DNA of 64,000 nucleotides from Erinaceus europaeus (GCF_950295315.1 NC_080164.1:111558447-111622446), one strand, 5' to 3'; numbered from the stretch's first letter, positions 1 through 11,729 are shown. Notes: a model not told the origin generated them from the letters alone. Made by a program: numbers and translations.

Positions 1-882
1 TGACTCTCAAAAGCCTAGACCAGGGAGAACAGAAGCAACTGGTAACACAGCTATACAAAAATAATGTCAAAGGACATAAATTATGGTGATGTTGTGTATG
101 ATACAGCAAATCCTAACAAAGGGACTTTTCAAAGTTAACCCAGTTACCAAATACTGTGATTATAACAATAACTATTTATTGTCTTCTTAACACTAAGACA
201 TCAGGAACCTCACATTTCCTCTATAGAGCCTATATTTCCCCCAGTCCTGGAACCTCTAGAGTAGAACTCACTTTCCTGCTTGCTTCTCTCAACTCATACC
301 AAATAATATTGCATCCACAGATCCCAAACTAATCAATGCAACGAATACCACCCCAGCATGCTTCATTTCAGACAGTGTCCAGACACTTCAGGTGTGAAAT
401 GTCAACCCTTCAGCTTCATTACTCAGGTGAGACCTTTCCTTTCATGGTATTCTCTAATTCCATTCCAGGCGGTTCACTTTCTAACAAAGTCCCAAAACCT
501 AGATATAGACCAGGTCTTGTGAGACAGAACATATATTCACATATATCCATAAACTAGGGCAAAATATATACCTGAAAGCAAAAGTACACAATAGTCTGCA
601 GTGAGTCAGTATAAATTTCCTAATGAAATAGTATTTAATTAGACTTAGATACTCTCCTCACCCACTTCCTATTACAGTTCTCTCACTCACTCCAAAGTTA
701 ACCTTATAAAAGCAAGGACTGCAAAATCTGAATAAGGGCAAGAAACTGGCATACTTTAACGATGACTCTTTCGACACTATCAGGCTACCCCATCAGCTAG
801 GGCCCTATTCGGGTAGTCCAGAGATTACCAAACAGATATGATGGGCCCAGATCTCAAATAAATCCTTCTCCACATTGTTACA
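1..882 (+). mobile_element. LINE-1 3'UTR segment (long form), open at left edge
   Basis: The sequence runs parallel to the 3'UTR of the long LINE-1 at 58375-59265, sharing landmarks such as TGACTCTCAAAAGCCTAGAC, the CACATTTCC block near 210 and GAATAAGGGCAAGA near 731. It contains the part that is missing from the short-form 3'UTRs elsewhere in the window. The element starts outside the window and the match stops near 882, before the polyadenylated end, so it is truncated at both visible sides. The small open frames here are spurious. Confidence 0.85.
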
Positions 883-1981
883 CTATGTATGTATATTGTC
901 ATTAGATAAATATTGGAATTTTTTAAATAAAACATGACAGAAAAGTGTATCATCTGGCTTAAGGGACAGATGCCAAGAGCTACAAGTGAAATAAGAATCT
1001 TTCATGAGTCAAAAAATCTAGCCCCCGTGAGTCGAGTTGGGGACAGAGAGTTCAAGCTTTGTTATTTGCATTGTTATCCACTCACATCATACACTGTCTC
1101 TTGAACTTGTTATGCAGTTTGGGTTGGATTCACATCCACAAATAATCATAGAACTTTAAACAACTTTGCAGTATTATTACTCTTATTATGTTCTAAATGT
1201 TAGCTGTGAGTTGAATGTAGTCTTAGCTTAATTAGCTTCTTTCTTCTATATGCTAAATTAGTACTATATTACAAAATAAAAACCTTTAAATTATATAGTA
1301 AAAGAGACCTCCAAACATAATTACCAGAATCTCCACAGGAAGATATAATTACGATGGGCTAAACTCTCTCTTTGGCTTCATTTTCACATCTCCCCTAGGA
1401 AGCCAATCGACACAAACTGCAAACATATCTAAGGAATGTCCATTTTTTTTTTGTTTTTGCTGTGAATTCTTCTGGTAAATGTCCAAAAGCTAATGGTGGG
1501 TAGGTTGGGAAAGCTGAAAATGAACATTTTCTACTATGTATAGCCAGGACAATTTAAGACATCATCCATTCCTTGCAGGAGCAGAGGTCTGGAAAGTTCA
1601 ATACTGACCTTGACTTCCCAATCAACTCACTGTCTGCCCTTGAATAAGTTACTTAATTAGTTGATGTCTAACTTTATGCATCTGTAATGTAGAGAACAGT
1701 TACCTGCTGGGATGTTTGAGGGGAACTCATGATTGTAAAATGCAAAGAGATATGGATGAAAGTGTGAAAGGAGGCTAGTGTCAGATGGAGTGATTCTGCT
1801 TTGTTCACTATATGTGCTGCTTGATGATAACTACGTTTAGAATACCTGTCAGCATCGGAAGATGTAATACAAAATGGCTTGTTGAGCAAAAAGAAGACAA
1901 AGTCATATTCTGGTGACAAGAGACTATCTGACTTCTATTTTACTATCATAACTGATTAAAAAAGCAACAATGAAAGAACTG
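883..1981. other. AT-rich non-coding DNA, nothing recognised
   Basis: No repeat family, gene or RNA was recognised. There is a short T-run near 1443-1453. Open frames are short and have no coding character. Confidence 0.5.
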
Positions 1982-2107
1982 AGGCCACTGGTGCAGTGGC
2001 TGAACATTGGACTCTCAAGTATCAGTTTCTGAGTTTGAATCCCGACATTGCATGTACCAGAATGATGCTGTGGTTTCTCTCTCTCTTGTGAACAAAGAAA
2101 TACATTT
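1982..2107 (+). repeat. SINE-A copy
   Basis: The tRNA-like head (GCAGTGGCTGAACATTGGAC, GAGTTTGAATCCC as B-box region) is followed by a CT-rich body. The tail is interrupted by the SINE-B copy that follows, so this copy is the older of the two. Confidence 0.7.
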
Positions 2108-2301
2108 TTTAAAATTTTTATTTATTTATTAGAGGCAGAGAGAAGCTGAGAAGGAAAGGGAAGAGAGATAAAGAAACACCTCCAGCCCTGCTTCACCACG
2201 CCTGAAGCTTCCCCCCTGCAGGTGGGGACCACAGGCTTGAACTTGGGTCCTTGCACACTGTAGTGTATGCACTTAACCAAGTGCACCACCTCCTGACACC
2301 T
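2108..2301 (-). repeat. SINE-B copy nested in SINE-A tail
   Basis: On the minus strand it reads from a tRNA-like head through a CCCACCTGCAGG motif to an A/T-rich tail. It is flanked by the direct repeat AGAAATACATTT at 2096-2107 and 2302-2313, a target-site duplication showing insertion into the SINE-A tail. Confidence 0.85.
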
Positions 2302-2313
2302 AGAAATACATTT

Positions 2314-2934
2314 CTTTAAAGAAGCAACAAATTCAGAGTTACAATTTGGTCAATAAATGCACATAGCTAGAAAATATGTACAGCATTATTATTTAACACT
2401 GTGAGCTTTACAGTTGTGGAGACCTGGTTTTAGCTTAGCTCTACAGTGTGTGAGATCTCTAACAGATTGCTTTACCACACTTATCTAATCATTAAGAAAA
2501 TAATACAGTTGAATTGAAAATTGACTCCTAAGAATTATGTGAGAATTAATGAAACAGTATATTTATAAATCACTTATTTTAATGTTGATGAAAGTATTAT
2601 CTATCATTAAATAACTTTGCAAACAAAAATGTTATTACAAACAGCATTGTATCTAGATGATAGAATGCAGTGTTTGAGGAAATTACATTCTGAGAAAGTA
2701 GCAGAAAGAAAAAAAAAATGTATTGAAGAAGAGGAGGAAGAGAAGAGGAGGAGGAATAAGAGAAGGAGAAGAGGAGATTTTCACATGGGTATATGAGTTA
2801 TGAGGGATACTAATGCTATACTATTTGATCACCAATCAGAATTGAAAATGAGAAACATTTAGAAATCTTCCTTAAAATCATGATGTCTATAGCTATGCCA
2901 CCGGTTGCTTCTGTTTTCCCTGTAAGCTTTTAAG
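2314..2934. other. Non-coding DNA with a purine-rich patch
   Basis: Nothing gene-like was seen. A GAA/GGA-rich purine tract lies at about 2708-2777. Confidence 0.5.
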
Positions 2935-3205
2935 AGTGTCAACATTTCAAAGACTCTGCCTATGTATTAAAAAGACTCAGTCTGTGCTTTTAAAAGTTTG
3001 AGACATTTAATCATTTTTTCCTCCTCTCATATTAATTAATAGTGATTTATATGACTACATATTAAGAGGAGTATACATAAACACCATTCCCACCACCAAA
3101 AGACAGTGTCCCACCCCATCCCCCTTCCCTCTAACCCCCACCCCCCACCCCATGAAGCTGAATATCCACCCTCACTTTCAACCCAGGGTTTTTACTTTGG
3201 TGCCC
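2935..3205 (-). mobile_element. LINE-1 3'UTR fragment, antisense
   Basis: The reverse complement matches the first part of the LINE-1 3'UTR seen at 51405-51600 and 58120-58380, including the G-rich block after the ORF2 stop and the TAGTCATATAAAT motif. Both ends are truncated and the C-rich runs have expanded. Confidence 0.8.
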
Positions 3206-3972
3206 ATCACAACCTGCCCCCCCCCCCACAAACACCTACTTCCTAGTGCTCATATTAGAGTGTGAGTTTCTCTCACTGAGAGTGAGAAAGATCTTCAACT
3301 AACAGTAAAGCAATAAGCAGAATGAACAAGAACATATATCTCTGATTATGTGATGACAAGACTGTAGCATCCATCTTTCTATAGTTTCTCTGACTTTCAG
3401 GAAGAACTAATAAACACTCTTTAAACTTATCAATGAAGAGTTCAGTGAATATCAAGCAATTTCAGTGGAGAGCTGGGATCCAAAGTCATATTGTGGTAAA
3501 GTAGTAAAGAAGTACAGATGGTATCCCAGAATTTTAAATGAGAAAACAGGAAGTGAACAAGTAGAACTGAGGTGGTTTGCTATATTGCTATGTTTTGAAT
3601 TTGGTCCTCCCCAATGATCTAGTGAAGTCTCATCCTATGGTGCCTGGGAAAGAGAAATTGCTTGGGAATAGAAATGTTGTAGGTGCTGTCAGGTTAGGAT
3701 GCTGTCATACTAAACTGGGAAGGGGCAGAGGAAAAAATGGTTGGTGTCCTTAGGATGCACAAATGGCACACAGGGAAAAGAACACAAAGTGGACCTAGAA
3801 TCAAATTACCACCACAGTAGGGAAGATGGCCATGAAATTGGAGCCATGTTGCTGAAAACCAAGGAATGGCCACCAAGAGTTAGGAGACAAAGGCAGAAAC
3901 TTCTCTTTAGAAGTTTCAGGAAGAATACGGGTTGTTGATATCCTGATTTCAGGCTTTTTAGCTATAGAACTG
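3206..3972. other. Non-coding DNA, possible old LTR trace
   Basis: About 3583-3660 (TTTGGTCCTCCCCAATGAT region) vaguely recalls mammalian MaLR-type LTRs, but the match is too weak to call. The rest shows nothing recognisable. Overlapping 60-75 aa frames on both strands are not convincing genes. Confidence 0.3.
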
Positions 3973-4165
3973 GGATGCATTGGATCGACCTTCTCGTGGT
4001 GCATCCCGTGAGTACCCATTCATTGGGGAAACTGACGATCCTTCCTAGCCGACTGAATCCACATGGATCCCAGTCACTTTCAAAGCCAGCAACAAGCAGC
4101 TCCTGACAGCTTTCAACCTGACGCTGTTGACTGGCTACGGAAGAAGGGCTAACGCTAGAAGAAGA
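3973..4165 (+). mobile_element. SINE-like insertion with a non-L1 LINE tail
   Basis: A 193-bp insertion is bounded by perfect 13-bp direct repeats AGCTATAGAACTG at 3960-3972 and 4166-4178. The last 50 bp or so (GACGCTGTTGACTGGCTACG, then AACGCTAGAAGAAGA) match the 3' end of the LINE fragment at 62742-62928, which encodes a zinc knuckle. The first 140 bp do not match that fragment and are not recognised. The end is a short AGAAGA repeat and not poly(A), unlike L1 and the SINEs around it. The simplest reading is a nonautonomous element, or an internally deleted copy, mobilised by a LINE that recognises this shared tail. The family name is unknown. Confidence 0.8.
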
Positions 4166-4194
4166 AGCTATAGAACTGTGAGAGCATATATATT

Positions 4195-4600
4195 ATATGA
4201 TTTATTTTATTTTATTTTCCACCAGGGTTATTGTTGGGGCTCTGTGCTCACAAGACAGCTCTTCCCAGTGGCCATATTTTTTCTTTCTTCTTTTTTGATA
4301 GTAGGTAAGTTAAAAAGACAGATCCTTCCAGATCCAGCTGAGATGAGACAAAGGAGATGACTTTATCACTTACTCAACCACTCATCTGTTGTTTGACGCA
4401 TTCAGTTTTTTGGATCCAGTTTTTGGATATTACAAATTGTACTGCCATAAACATAGGTATACACAGATCTTTGATGGCTGTGTTTCTACCACTGCTCTTG
4501 AAACACTAGGGAAGCTCCCTGAAGGTGCTCCCATCTGGTAGCTCTAGGGCTTGAACCCAGGCCCTTGAACATGGTAAGATGGGTAAGCCACTAGCCAACC
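4195..4600 (-). repeat. Decayed SINE-B split by a LINE-1 fragment, antisense
   Basis: About 4215-4345 resembles the antisense 3' extension of SINE-B (CCACCAGGGTTATTG). About 4365-4480 resembles antisense LINE-1 ORF2 3' sequence (ACTCATCTGTTGTTTG, then ATTACAAATTGTACTGCCAT). About 4490-4600 looks like the SINE head again (GGGCTTGAACCCAGGC). The order suggests an L1 fragment inserted in an old SINE, but boundaries are blurred. Confidence 0.5.
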
Positions 4601-4604
4601 TCAT

Positions 4605-5451
4605 CATTTCTATAGTTTTAGCAACCACATTCATGGGAAACTTGTTATTGCAGTTTTAGGAAGCTGCACTTGGATGAAGACTTGGGGTATAAATTGTCTA
4701 AGATTTGTTCCCAAAGAGAGAGGAATCCAACACAAAGGAGAAGTTGAAAATTCAACTGAAAAGGAGGAACCTGAAGGAAGAAAGGCCCTAAAGGTTAGTA
4801 AGAGGAGAGGATCAAGAAATGGTCAGCGTGAGCCATGTCTTCACAAAACCCCTTGTGCTTGTTGGGAAAGGAGATTCTAAAGTCTCTGGACCATGTCTAA
4901 AAATTTAATCTCTCAGAGTGGAACCTAGAATCCTGCACATTTATTGGGACATAAATACACTATAGTTTATAAAATATGCCTAGCAGGAATGTAAGTAGTT
5001 ATAGTAGGTAAAAAAAAGACTTTTAACTTTTAAAATAACAACTGCACCATATGGAAAAGGGGGAATGATTCTAGATTTGTGTCAGAATGGCAGAACAATT
5101 AAGAATCCAGATGATATTTACTCCCATACTGTGTTTTTCTGTTTTATTTTGTTCTATGGGAACAAACAAAAAAAAAGCTACTGTGCAGTCACTGTGTTGA
5201 TATATTTCCCAGCTCTTTGATGTGTCTTTCTGACAACTGCTTCTTTTTTCTCTTTTTTATATTGTATGATATTTTCTGTACATTTGCTTTCCAAAATGGA
5301 TCATCCATTCATCTCTAGGTGAAACTTTTTAACATGATAATTTTTAATTCTTTCCTGTTTCAACCTTTCTTTCCATGACTACTCTCAGATCTACCTCAGA
5401 TCTGTCTCTGAGATTCTTGTTGTGTCCCTCCCTATAAATGTCATACATCAT
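4605..5451. other. Non-coding DNA, nothing recognised
   Basis: No convincing gene or repeat was found. A 68-codon frame at 4674-4880 lacks any recognisable motif. Confidence 0.45.
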
Positions 5452-5453
5452 AC

Positions 5454-5543
<90 letters not shown>
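5452..5543. repeat. (TA)n(TG)n microsatellite
   Basis: A long alternating TA run, with one interrupting TATATG, passes into (TG)n near 5527. It is probably length-variable. The open frame across it is an artefact of the repeat. Confidence 0.95.
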
Positions 5544-6055
5544 CTAACTATATCTATCTACCTATTTATAGGTAGCATAGCTCCTTCAACTTTCTCAGTG
5601 GAAAATAAGAACCCTACTGAAAGAACATATCAAAATACACAGAAAATACATATAGTCTTTGTGTAGTCTAGAACTGCAGGCAAATCATCATCTGACTCCA
5701 AAGCACTTGCTCAGAATCCTCCCCAAGGAGTGAGAAGTATTCAGAATGATTGCCAAGTTTAACAAAACAGTCAGAAATGCTAATGAACAAATTGGCAGCA
5801 TTTAGATCGATATAGTACCCAGATCAAGGAAGGTTAAGTTTCTACTCTTTGCAGTTGCCAAATTGAACTTGAAATAGTGTGTGTGATTAGGTAGGAGATA
5901 TTTCATGAGGAAGGTGTATTACTTTGTGGTACATTGTAACCTGGTGGGTACAATTCATCTCATTGATGCCTCTGGGACCAGAGTTCAGGAACATGTCAGG
6001 GAGGTGGCCCTCTATCTTGTGGCTATAGCTATTCCCAGAAATTCGGGAAATATAG

Positions 6056-6056
<1 letters not shown>
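5544..6056. other. Non-coding DNA, nothing recognised
   Basis: No gene or repeat family was recognised in this stretch. Confidence 0.45.

Positions 6057-6058
<2 letters not shown>

Positions 6059-6086
<28 letters not shown>
6059..6086. repeat. (CA)n microsatellite
   Basis: About 14 CA units in an uninterrupted run. Confidence 0.95.
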
Positions 6087-6092
<6 letters not shown>

Positions 6093-7749
6093 GCATTCCT
6101 TGAACTGGGTTGCAGAGAACTGCTTACTTTGTAAAAGTAGATAATCAATGCAACTTGGGACTAAAATAAAGACAATGATGGATCCCTCACATAAATTCAC
6201 ACACTCATTCTTGTGTGTATGAGAGAAAGAACATTTGTCTATCCTCTTAGCTAGTTTCAATGAGAGGCCAAGGTGGTGTGATCTATACTCACCATGCTAC
6301 ACATTAGTTCTCAGAGCCTGTTTATCTACGAGCTGAATGTCTGTGCCTCTTATGAAGCTTCCTCTCTTTCCTTAACTCCTGTGTCCTTGCAAATCATTTA
6401 CAATCTCCATGAGCTCAACTTCATTTTTTTCTTGACCCCTGATAGAAATGATCGTCTACAGGATTCATTTTTCTCTCTCTGGCTAATTACTTTTAGTATA
6501 ATAGCCTCTAGGTCTATTTTGCTGTCATACATGGCAGGATTCCCTTCTTGACAAAAGTGTATAGTAATTATTTATTTTATATATGAGTTTGACAAATTTG
6601 ACCCATTGATGATCACTTAGGTTTTTCCCATAGCCTGCTCATCGTGAGAAAGTTGAGCATGGAAGTTCAGTTATCAGTGTATGATAACTTATTAAGATAA
6701 CTTGATTCTTACAATCGTGTGAAGTGTGTGTCAAAATTTTATTAAGTTCAGCTATCAATCTAAGGGACTATCTATCTTTGATAGATCATGAGCCACCAAA
6801 ATTCCTAAGGCTTTAATACCAGGTAATAAAACCACAAGAATTAAGATACTGTTTGTGTATTTCCAGATCATTCCTGTCTACAACATCTCTTTTTCACCCT
6901 TTATTTTCTTTCTCTACCTCCTTATCTTCTCTCTGTCTCCCTATCTCCTAACAAGTATGAGACCAATTTTATAGTTAAGAAGTTTTCAACACAGATTAAA
7001 ATCATCCAAGGACTTTTTATTTAAGCACTTTATTGAGGGAGTTAATGGTTTATAATACAGTTATTGACACATGGGTACAATTTCTTACCTCTCCCATAAT
7101 AGGAGTCTGCAAAACTCTCTCAGCCCCAACTTTGGTCCCATTTTAGCCATGGAAACTTCAACCCATATGTTGAAACTAATTGCTGTAAATTTAAGATGGG
7201 GAAACATCTCCATTTTTTTTCAATTTCATGCATCTGAAGTTCCCTGTCATTCTTCATGCTTAGCTTCAAAGCAAATCCCACTCATTTCACTGGATGACAT
7301 CGTTTCCCCATTAAAATAAGCCCATTCTTTGCCTTTAGATTTTCAATCACTTTGAAAAGAAATAATTTGTCCATTCAAAATGAAACAACAAATCTCACAG
7401 ACTTTGCAGATGGTTTAGTTGCCTCATCTTTCCAAACACTCTGCTGGAGTTGTAAAGAGGATATTTTAAGTGGAATGGACATCCTCTTTATCCTGGCCTT
7501 CAAAATAGTGTCTTCCAGATGTGTCTTATCATTCAGATGAAGAACATGTAAGTGGTAAACAAAGGTTCACAAGTGCTCATATTGAAACCTTTCCAAACAA
7601 TGCAGGAGACATTTTGCTAGATTATTCATAAGAGACTAACTAGAAGACAATTGTTAACTGAGTGTGAAAATCTACATAAACACAGGTAAACACACACACA
7701 CACATACACTTTAGATTCTCCTCTATTGCAAGTATTAAAACATTATTTC
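6087..7749. other. Non-coding DNA, possible old repeats
   Basis: About 6430-6660 weakly resembles antisense LINE-1 ORF2 3' sequence. About 7016-7330 (TTTATTGAGGGAGTTAATGG onwards) has the look of an interspersed repeat on the minus strand but could not be assigned. A short (CA)n lies near 7687-7705. No gene was found. Confidence 0.35.
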
Positions 7750-7951
7750 CCTGTACTAAACCAAAGGAAAGGACTCTGGGGGGATGGGAGGCAGAGGAGA
7801 TTTCAGGTCCTGGAACTTGATGGTGGAAGAGGGCTTTGGTGGGGGGTTAGAGTGTTCTGTGGAAAACTGAGAAATGTTACATATGTACAAATGACTGTAT
7901 TTTACTTTTGACTAGAAACCATTAATGCCCCAATAAGGAAAAAAAAAAAAC
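7750..7951 (+). mobile_element. LINE-1 3' end, short-3'UTR lineage
   Basis: It contains GGAAAGGACTCTGGGG, a GGTGGAAGAGGGC block, GGAAAACTGAGAAATGTTAC, then CCCCAATAAGG and a poly(A) run at 7940-7951. The same 3' end occurs at 38760-38977 and, damaged, at 9080 and 37380. It is heavily 5'-truncated, as is usual for LINE-1. Confidence 0.8.
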
Positions 7952-8095
7952 TTTCCTCTCAATATGGTGCTCACTTTAATATAATGGTATGATATTCACA
8001 CTTACCTCATTAAATTCTTATAAATCTATCAGACTGACAATTTCCCTTTATATTACAGAAAAGACTTGGGAAGAATAACTTGCTTTGGGTCAACT

Positions 8096-8680
8096 TGTTG
8101 TAATTTAACTTAACATAAAAGGAGTTAATTAGGGCTTAGGCACTTAAGGATTAACAGTGGGGAGCTGGGAACAGGTTTAAATAATATAAGGTTTACTAGG
8201 GTGAAACAGGTAAAAGGCAAAATCACAATTATCATCAAGGGTTAAGAGTATTCTAGGTCCATAAAGTCTGAGTATAGTTATCAAAAGTTTAGTCCCATAA
8301 GATAAGCAATTATCAGTTCCAGTAAAGCTTGTTCATGGCTGGAGAGGGGTCTAAAAGTTTACCAGCTAGTGGAGTCACACGTGTTCAGTTCCCAGAAGCA
8401 GTAACCATGGTGGATACCTGGAGCACCTCCGCCTAGATGAAGCAGCAGCCAAAGAGAGCGACCTGCTCCAAGTCCTGTGCTTTATTCATTCCCTCTGTGT
8501 GTCCCTCCTCAGGCTGATGTCATTTGTATGCTAATAGTCCCAAACTCCTGTTGGGGTCACAACATCACCTGATAAATCTGTGACAGAGGGAGGTCTAGAA
8601 ATAGGCATGTCAGTCACTGCCTACAATCATGTCGATAGGAACTCTGATATTTCATGGCACAAAAGAAAAAATAATCTCAT
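8096..8680 (-). mobile_element. Possible LTR, minus strand, ends undefined
   Basis: On the minus strand there is an AATAAAGCAC polyadenylation-like signal near 8480-8490, with unique-looking GC-richer sequence downstream and no open frame. This resembles an LTR layout. No matching TG...CA ends with a flanking duplication could be found, so this call is tentative. Confidence 0.3.
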
Positions 8681-9079
8681 TGCCAATTTTTAATAAGCTA
8701 ATCACACCATCAATACTAACTCATCATGTAAAAACAGGTGAACTCAAAGGAACACTGGTAAATGGGTTTGTGCACATGCTAGCTTAATAATAAGTTTTAG
8801 AGCAATATTAACAAACTTATTATTATAACAATAATATTGTAACAAGTAAATTTCCTTAAGTAAATGGATTCAGAATACTGCTATTCAAGGATGAGGCTTC
8901 ATGTCAACCACAAAAATGTTCACCATCTGCCAGAAATTAATGGGATATTTCTCCTCTGAATGTCAGTTTATGTGCCATTATGAAAGCATCAGAAGGAAAT
9001 TCTCTTATGTGTTAACATCTGAGCCTCATATTTATCTGTCAGTCCTTTAGTTTTATAAATCTGTGAGGTTGTTAAGGAC

Positions 9080-9160
9080 CCAGTGTGTTGTGGTGGAGGA
9101 AGGTGACATGTTGGTGGAGGGTGCGGTCTGCTGACAGTTTTTGTGGGAAAATAAGAAACT
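9080..9160 (+). mobile_element. LINE-1 3' end (short-3'UTR lineage), left part
   Basis: The GTGGTGGAGGAAGG block and the GGGAAAATAAGAAACT motif correspond to the G-rich 3'UTR and GGAAAACTGAGAAAT of the other copies. The element is interrupted by the SINE at 9161-9389 and appears to resume to about 9480. Confidence 0.55.
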
Positions 9161-9389
9161 ATTTTTTTAAATCTTTTTTAATTTATTTATTGGATAGAGA
9201 TAGCCAGAAATTGAAGGGAAGTGGAGACAGAGAGGGAGAAAGACAGAGACACCTGCAGCCCTGCTTTACCACTCCCGAAACTTTCCCCCTGCTGGTGGGG
9301 ACCAGGGGTTTGAACCTGAGTCCTAGCATATTGTAACATATGCGTTCAACCAAGTGTGCCTCCACCTGGCCCCTTTTCGATGTTGTTTG
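9161..9389 (-). repeat. SINE-B copy
   Basis: Complete minus-strand SINE with tRNA-like head, CTGCTGGTGGGGACC-type motif and T-rich start on the plus strand. It is flanked by 10-bp duplications ATAAGAAACT at 9151-9160 and 9390-9399. Confidence 0.85.
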
Positions 9390-9724
9390 ATAAGAAACTG
9401 CACACCAGTGACCACAACAAACTTGTAAGCCACTTTTACCATATAAATTGATTGAATGGAATAAAATAAAGTGAAATCATTAAAAAATAAAGGGAAAAAG
9501 TCTCCCTTAAAATACCAGGAAATTTATTTTGGTCATTTCATAGACTGAGGATTTCAGAGCTGCTTCAAAATATTCAACCTCTACAAAGAAATAAATAAGC
9601 ACCAGCTTCTGCCTCAAGGGAGGTGGGAATGCAAACAGGAAGACCCAAACTTAGCTCTTACCATCACCTATGCCAGATATATGTACTGCCACTCCCCCCA
9701 AAAAAAACAGATCTTTAAAAAAAT

Positions 9725-11385
9725 ACCTAGGTGGTGGGGAATAGTGTTTATGTACACTCCTAGTAAAGTGTAGTCATATAAATCACTAGTTAATTAATAT
9801 GAGAGGGGAAAAATTAATTGTATGTCTCAAAGTTTTTAAAACACAGACTGAGTCTTTTTAATATATAGGCTGTGTATTTGATATGCGGACTCTCTCAAAA
9901 TCCTAGACCAAGTAGATCAGAAGCAACCAATGGCACAGCTACATACAAGATACTGGGTACAAAACAGCAAACTCTAACAAAAGGACTTTTCAAAGTTAAC
10001 CCAATTATCAAATAATGTGATGATAACATTAACTATCCATTGTCTTTTTGAACCCTAAGACAGCAGGAACCTCACATCTCCACTAGAGAGGCTATATTTC
10101 CCCCAGTCCTGGAACCTTAGGATAGGGCCCACTTTCCCGCATGCCTCTCCCAATCCATATCAAATAATATTGCATCTGCCGATCACAACCTAATCAACGC
10201 AACTATTGCCACCTCAACATGCTTCACTTCAGACTGTGTCCAGAGACTTCACGTGTGGAATGACAACCCTTCAGCTTCATTACTCGGGTGAGACCTTTCC
10301 TTTTATAGTACACTCTAATTTCATCTCAGGTGGTTCACTTTCTAACAAAGTTCCAAAACCTAGATATACACCAGTTTCTGTGAGAGAGTGTTGTTTCGTG
10401 CGGGCTTTGTTGTTTTCGCTGGGCTGGCTTCACGGGTGGGTAACAGATGACCAGGGACTCGTGGTTGAGCTGTAGGCAGTATCTCTTTATTCATGCAGGA
10501 CGCAGCACAATCTAAGACGAGCTAAGCTAAACTCAAGTACTCTAAAACTCACAATGCTGTCTTTATATATACTTGCCAAGTAGGGTGGAAACCGGATGTG
10601 ACATAGAGAGGGTGGAGAGAAAAGTGACTGGTGAAAATCAGAGTGTGACAAAGAGGGGGCAGAGCAGGCAAGAATCCTATCACTGAACCACAAATGCCCT
10701 GGAGGGAGAGTGGAACTTGTTAACAGTGGTTATGTAAATAGAATGAAGTGGTTATGTAAATAGAATAGCATTAAGCAGGGGGGATTTAAACCAAATGAAA
10801 GAGAAGGGGTCTCATGCATACCAACAAGAGAGAGCATATGTTCACATGTATCCGTAAACTACTGCAAAATATATACCTGAAAGCAGAAGTACACTAGAGT
10901 TTGCAGTGAGTACCTCCCTAACACTTCCTCTCCACTATTCCAAGCTTTGGGTCCACGACTGCTCAACAATTTGTTTGGCTTTGTATGTTAACACTCTTTT
11001 CAGTCACCAGGTTCCAGATGTCATCAGGATGCCAGCCAGGCTTCCCTGGACTGAAGACCCCACCAATGTGTCCTGGAGCTCCGCTTCCCCAGAGACCCAC
11101 CCTACTAGGGAAAGAGAGAGGCAGACTGGGGGTATGGACCAACCAGTCAACACCCATGTTCAGCGGGGAAGCAATTACAGAAGCCAGACCTTCCACCTTC
11201 TGCAACCCTCAATGACCCTAGGTCCATGCTCCCAGATGGATAGAGAATGGGAAAGCTATCAGGGGAGGGGATGGGATATGGAGATTGGGTGGTGGGAATT
11301 GTGTGGAGTTGTACCCCTTCTACCTTATGGTTTTGTTAATTTATCCTTTCTTAAATAAAAAATAAATTAAAAAAAATAAAACACG
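9725..11385 (+). mobile_element. LINE-1 3'UTR, short form, split by a solo LTR
   Basis: It begins in the first block of the 3'UTR (TAGTCATATAAATCACTAG) and follows the same order as 51530-52560: the CACATCTCC block, the ACTTCAGACTGTGTCCAGAG block, then directly the AACACTTCCTCTCC final block, ending AATAAAAAATAAATTAAAA. The roughly 780-bp segment present in long-form copies is absent. The LTR at 10389-10826 interrupts it. The 150-codon frame over the final block is not conserved among copies and is not a gene. Confidence 0.9.
10389..10826 (-). mobile_element. Solo endogenous retrovirus LTR
   Basis: The 438-bp insertion starts TGTTG and ends CAACA, forming the expected terminal inverted repeat. 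It is flanked by the 6-bp direct repeat AGAGAG (10383-10388 and 10827-10832) and interrupts the LINE-1 3'UTR cleanly. On the minus strand there is a TATATAAAG box (about 10561-10570) and, roughly 70 bp downstream, an AATAAAGAG signal (about 10485-10493). A 22-bp unit containing GTGGTTATGTAAATAGAAT is repeated in tandem at 10726-10768 in the presumed U3. The 6-bp duplication is typical of class II (ERVK-like) elements. No internal viral genes are present. Confidence 0.85.
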
Positions 11386-11567
11386 AAGAGAATGGAAAAT
11401 AGGAAAAAAATACCTAGGAGAATTGATAAACAGTCGTTTTAACACATGTATAATAATGTCTCTCTCCTATAGCTTATCCCACTGTTCAAAAATTCAGTTT
11501 CTAAATTCACAGATACTCTATTGAGATACAACTAGTCATTAGTTTGCTTTCAAGAAATAAAATAGGG

Positions 11568-11703
11568 ATAGGGGAACCCTGTGGTAGAGCACAGAACTTG
11601 CATGTCTGAGAGCCCAGGCTTGAACCCTGCTGCTGGAAGTGCAAAGTGAGAGGTCCTCTTTTTGTACCTCTTTCTGTCTCTCATATATTAAAAAAAAAAA
11701 AAA
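11568..11703 (+). repeat. Decayed tRNA-type SINE
   Basis: A GTGGTAGAGCACAGAACTTG head, a GGCTTGAACCCTG B-box-like site, a CT-rich body and an A-run. It is closest to SINE-A in length. Confidence 0.55.
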
Positions 11704-11729
11704 ACCAATAATAATAAAAAAAAAATTCC

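Noticed and set aside
5466..5666. Open frame starting with Tyr-Ile repeats
   Set aside because: It is produced by the (TA)n(TG)n microsatellite. Similar artefact frames occur at 27933 (Cys-Val), 36054 (Arg-Glu) and 30570/41784 (pyrimidine tracts).
8096..8680. Full solo LTR with defined ends
   Set aside because: A poly(A)-like signal is present, but no TG...CA pair with matching flanks could be found, so only a tentative call is given.
10906..11358. 150-codon open frame
   Set aside because: It lies wholly in the LINE-1 3'UTR final block. The parallel copies at 38000, 39700, 52100 and 59770 have stops and shifts, so it is not conserved coding sequence.
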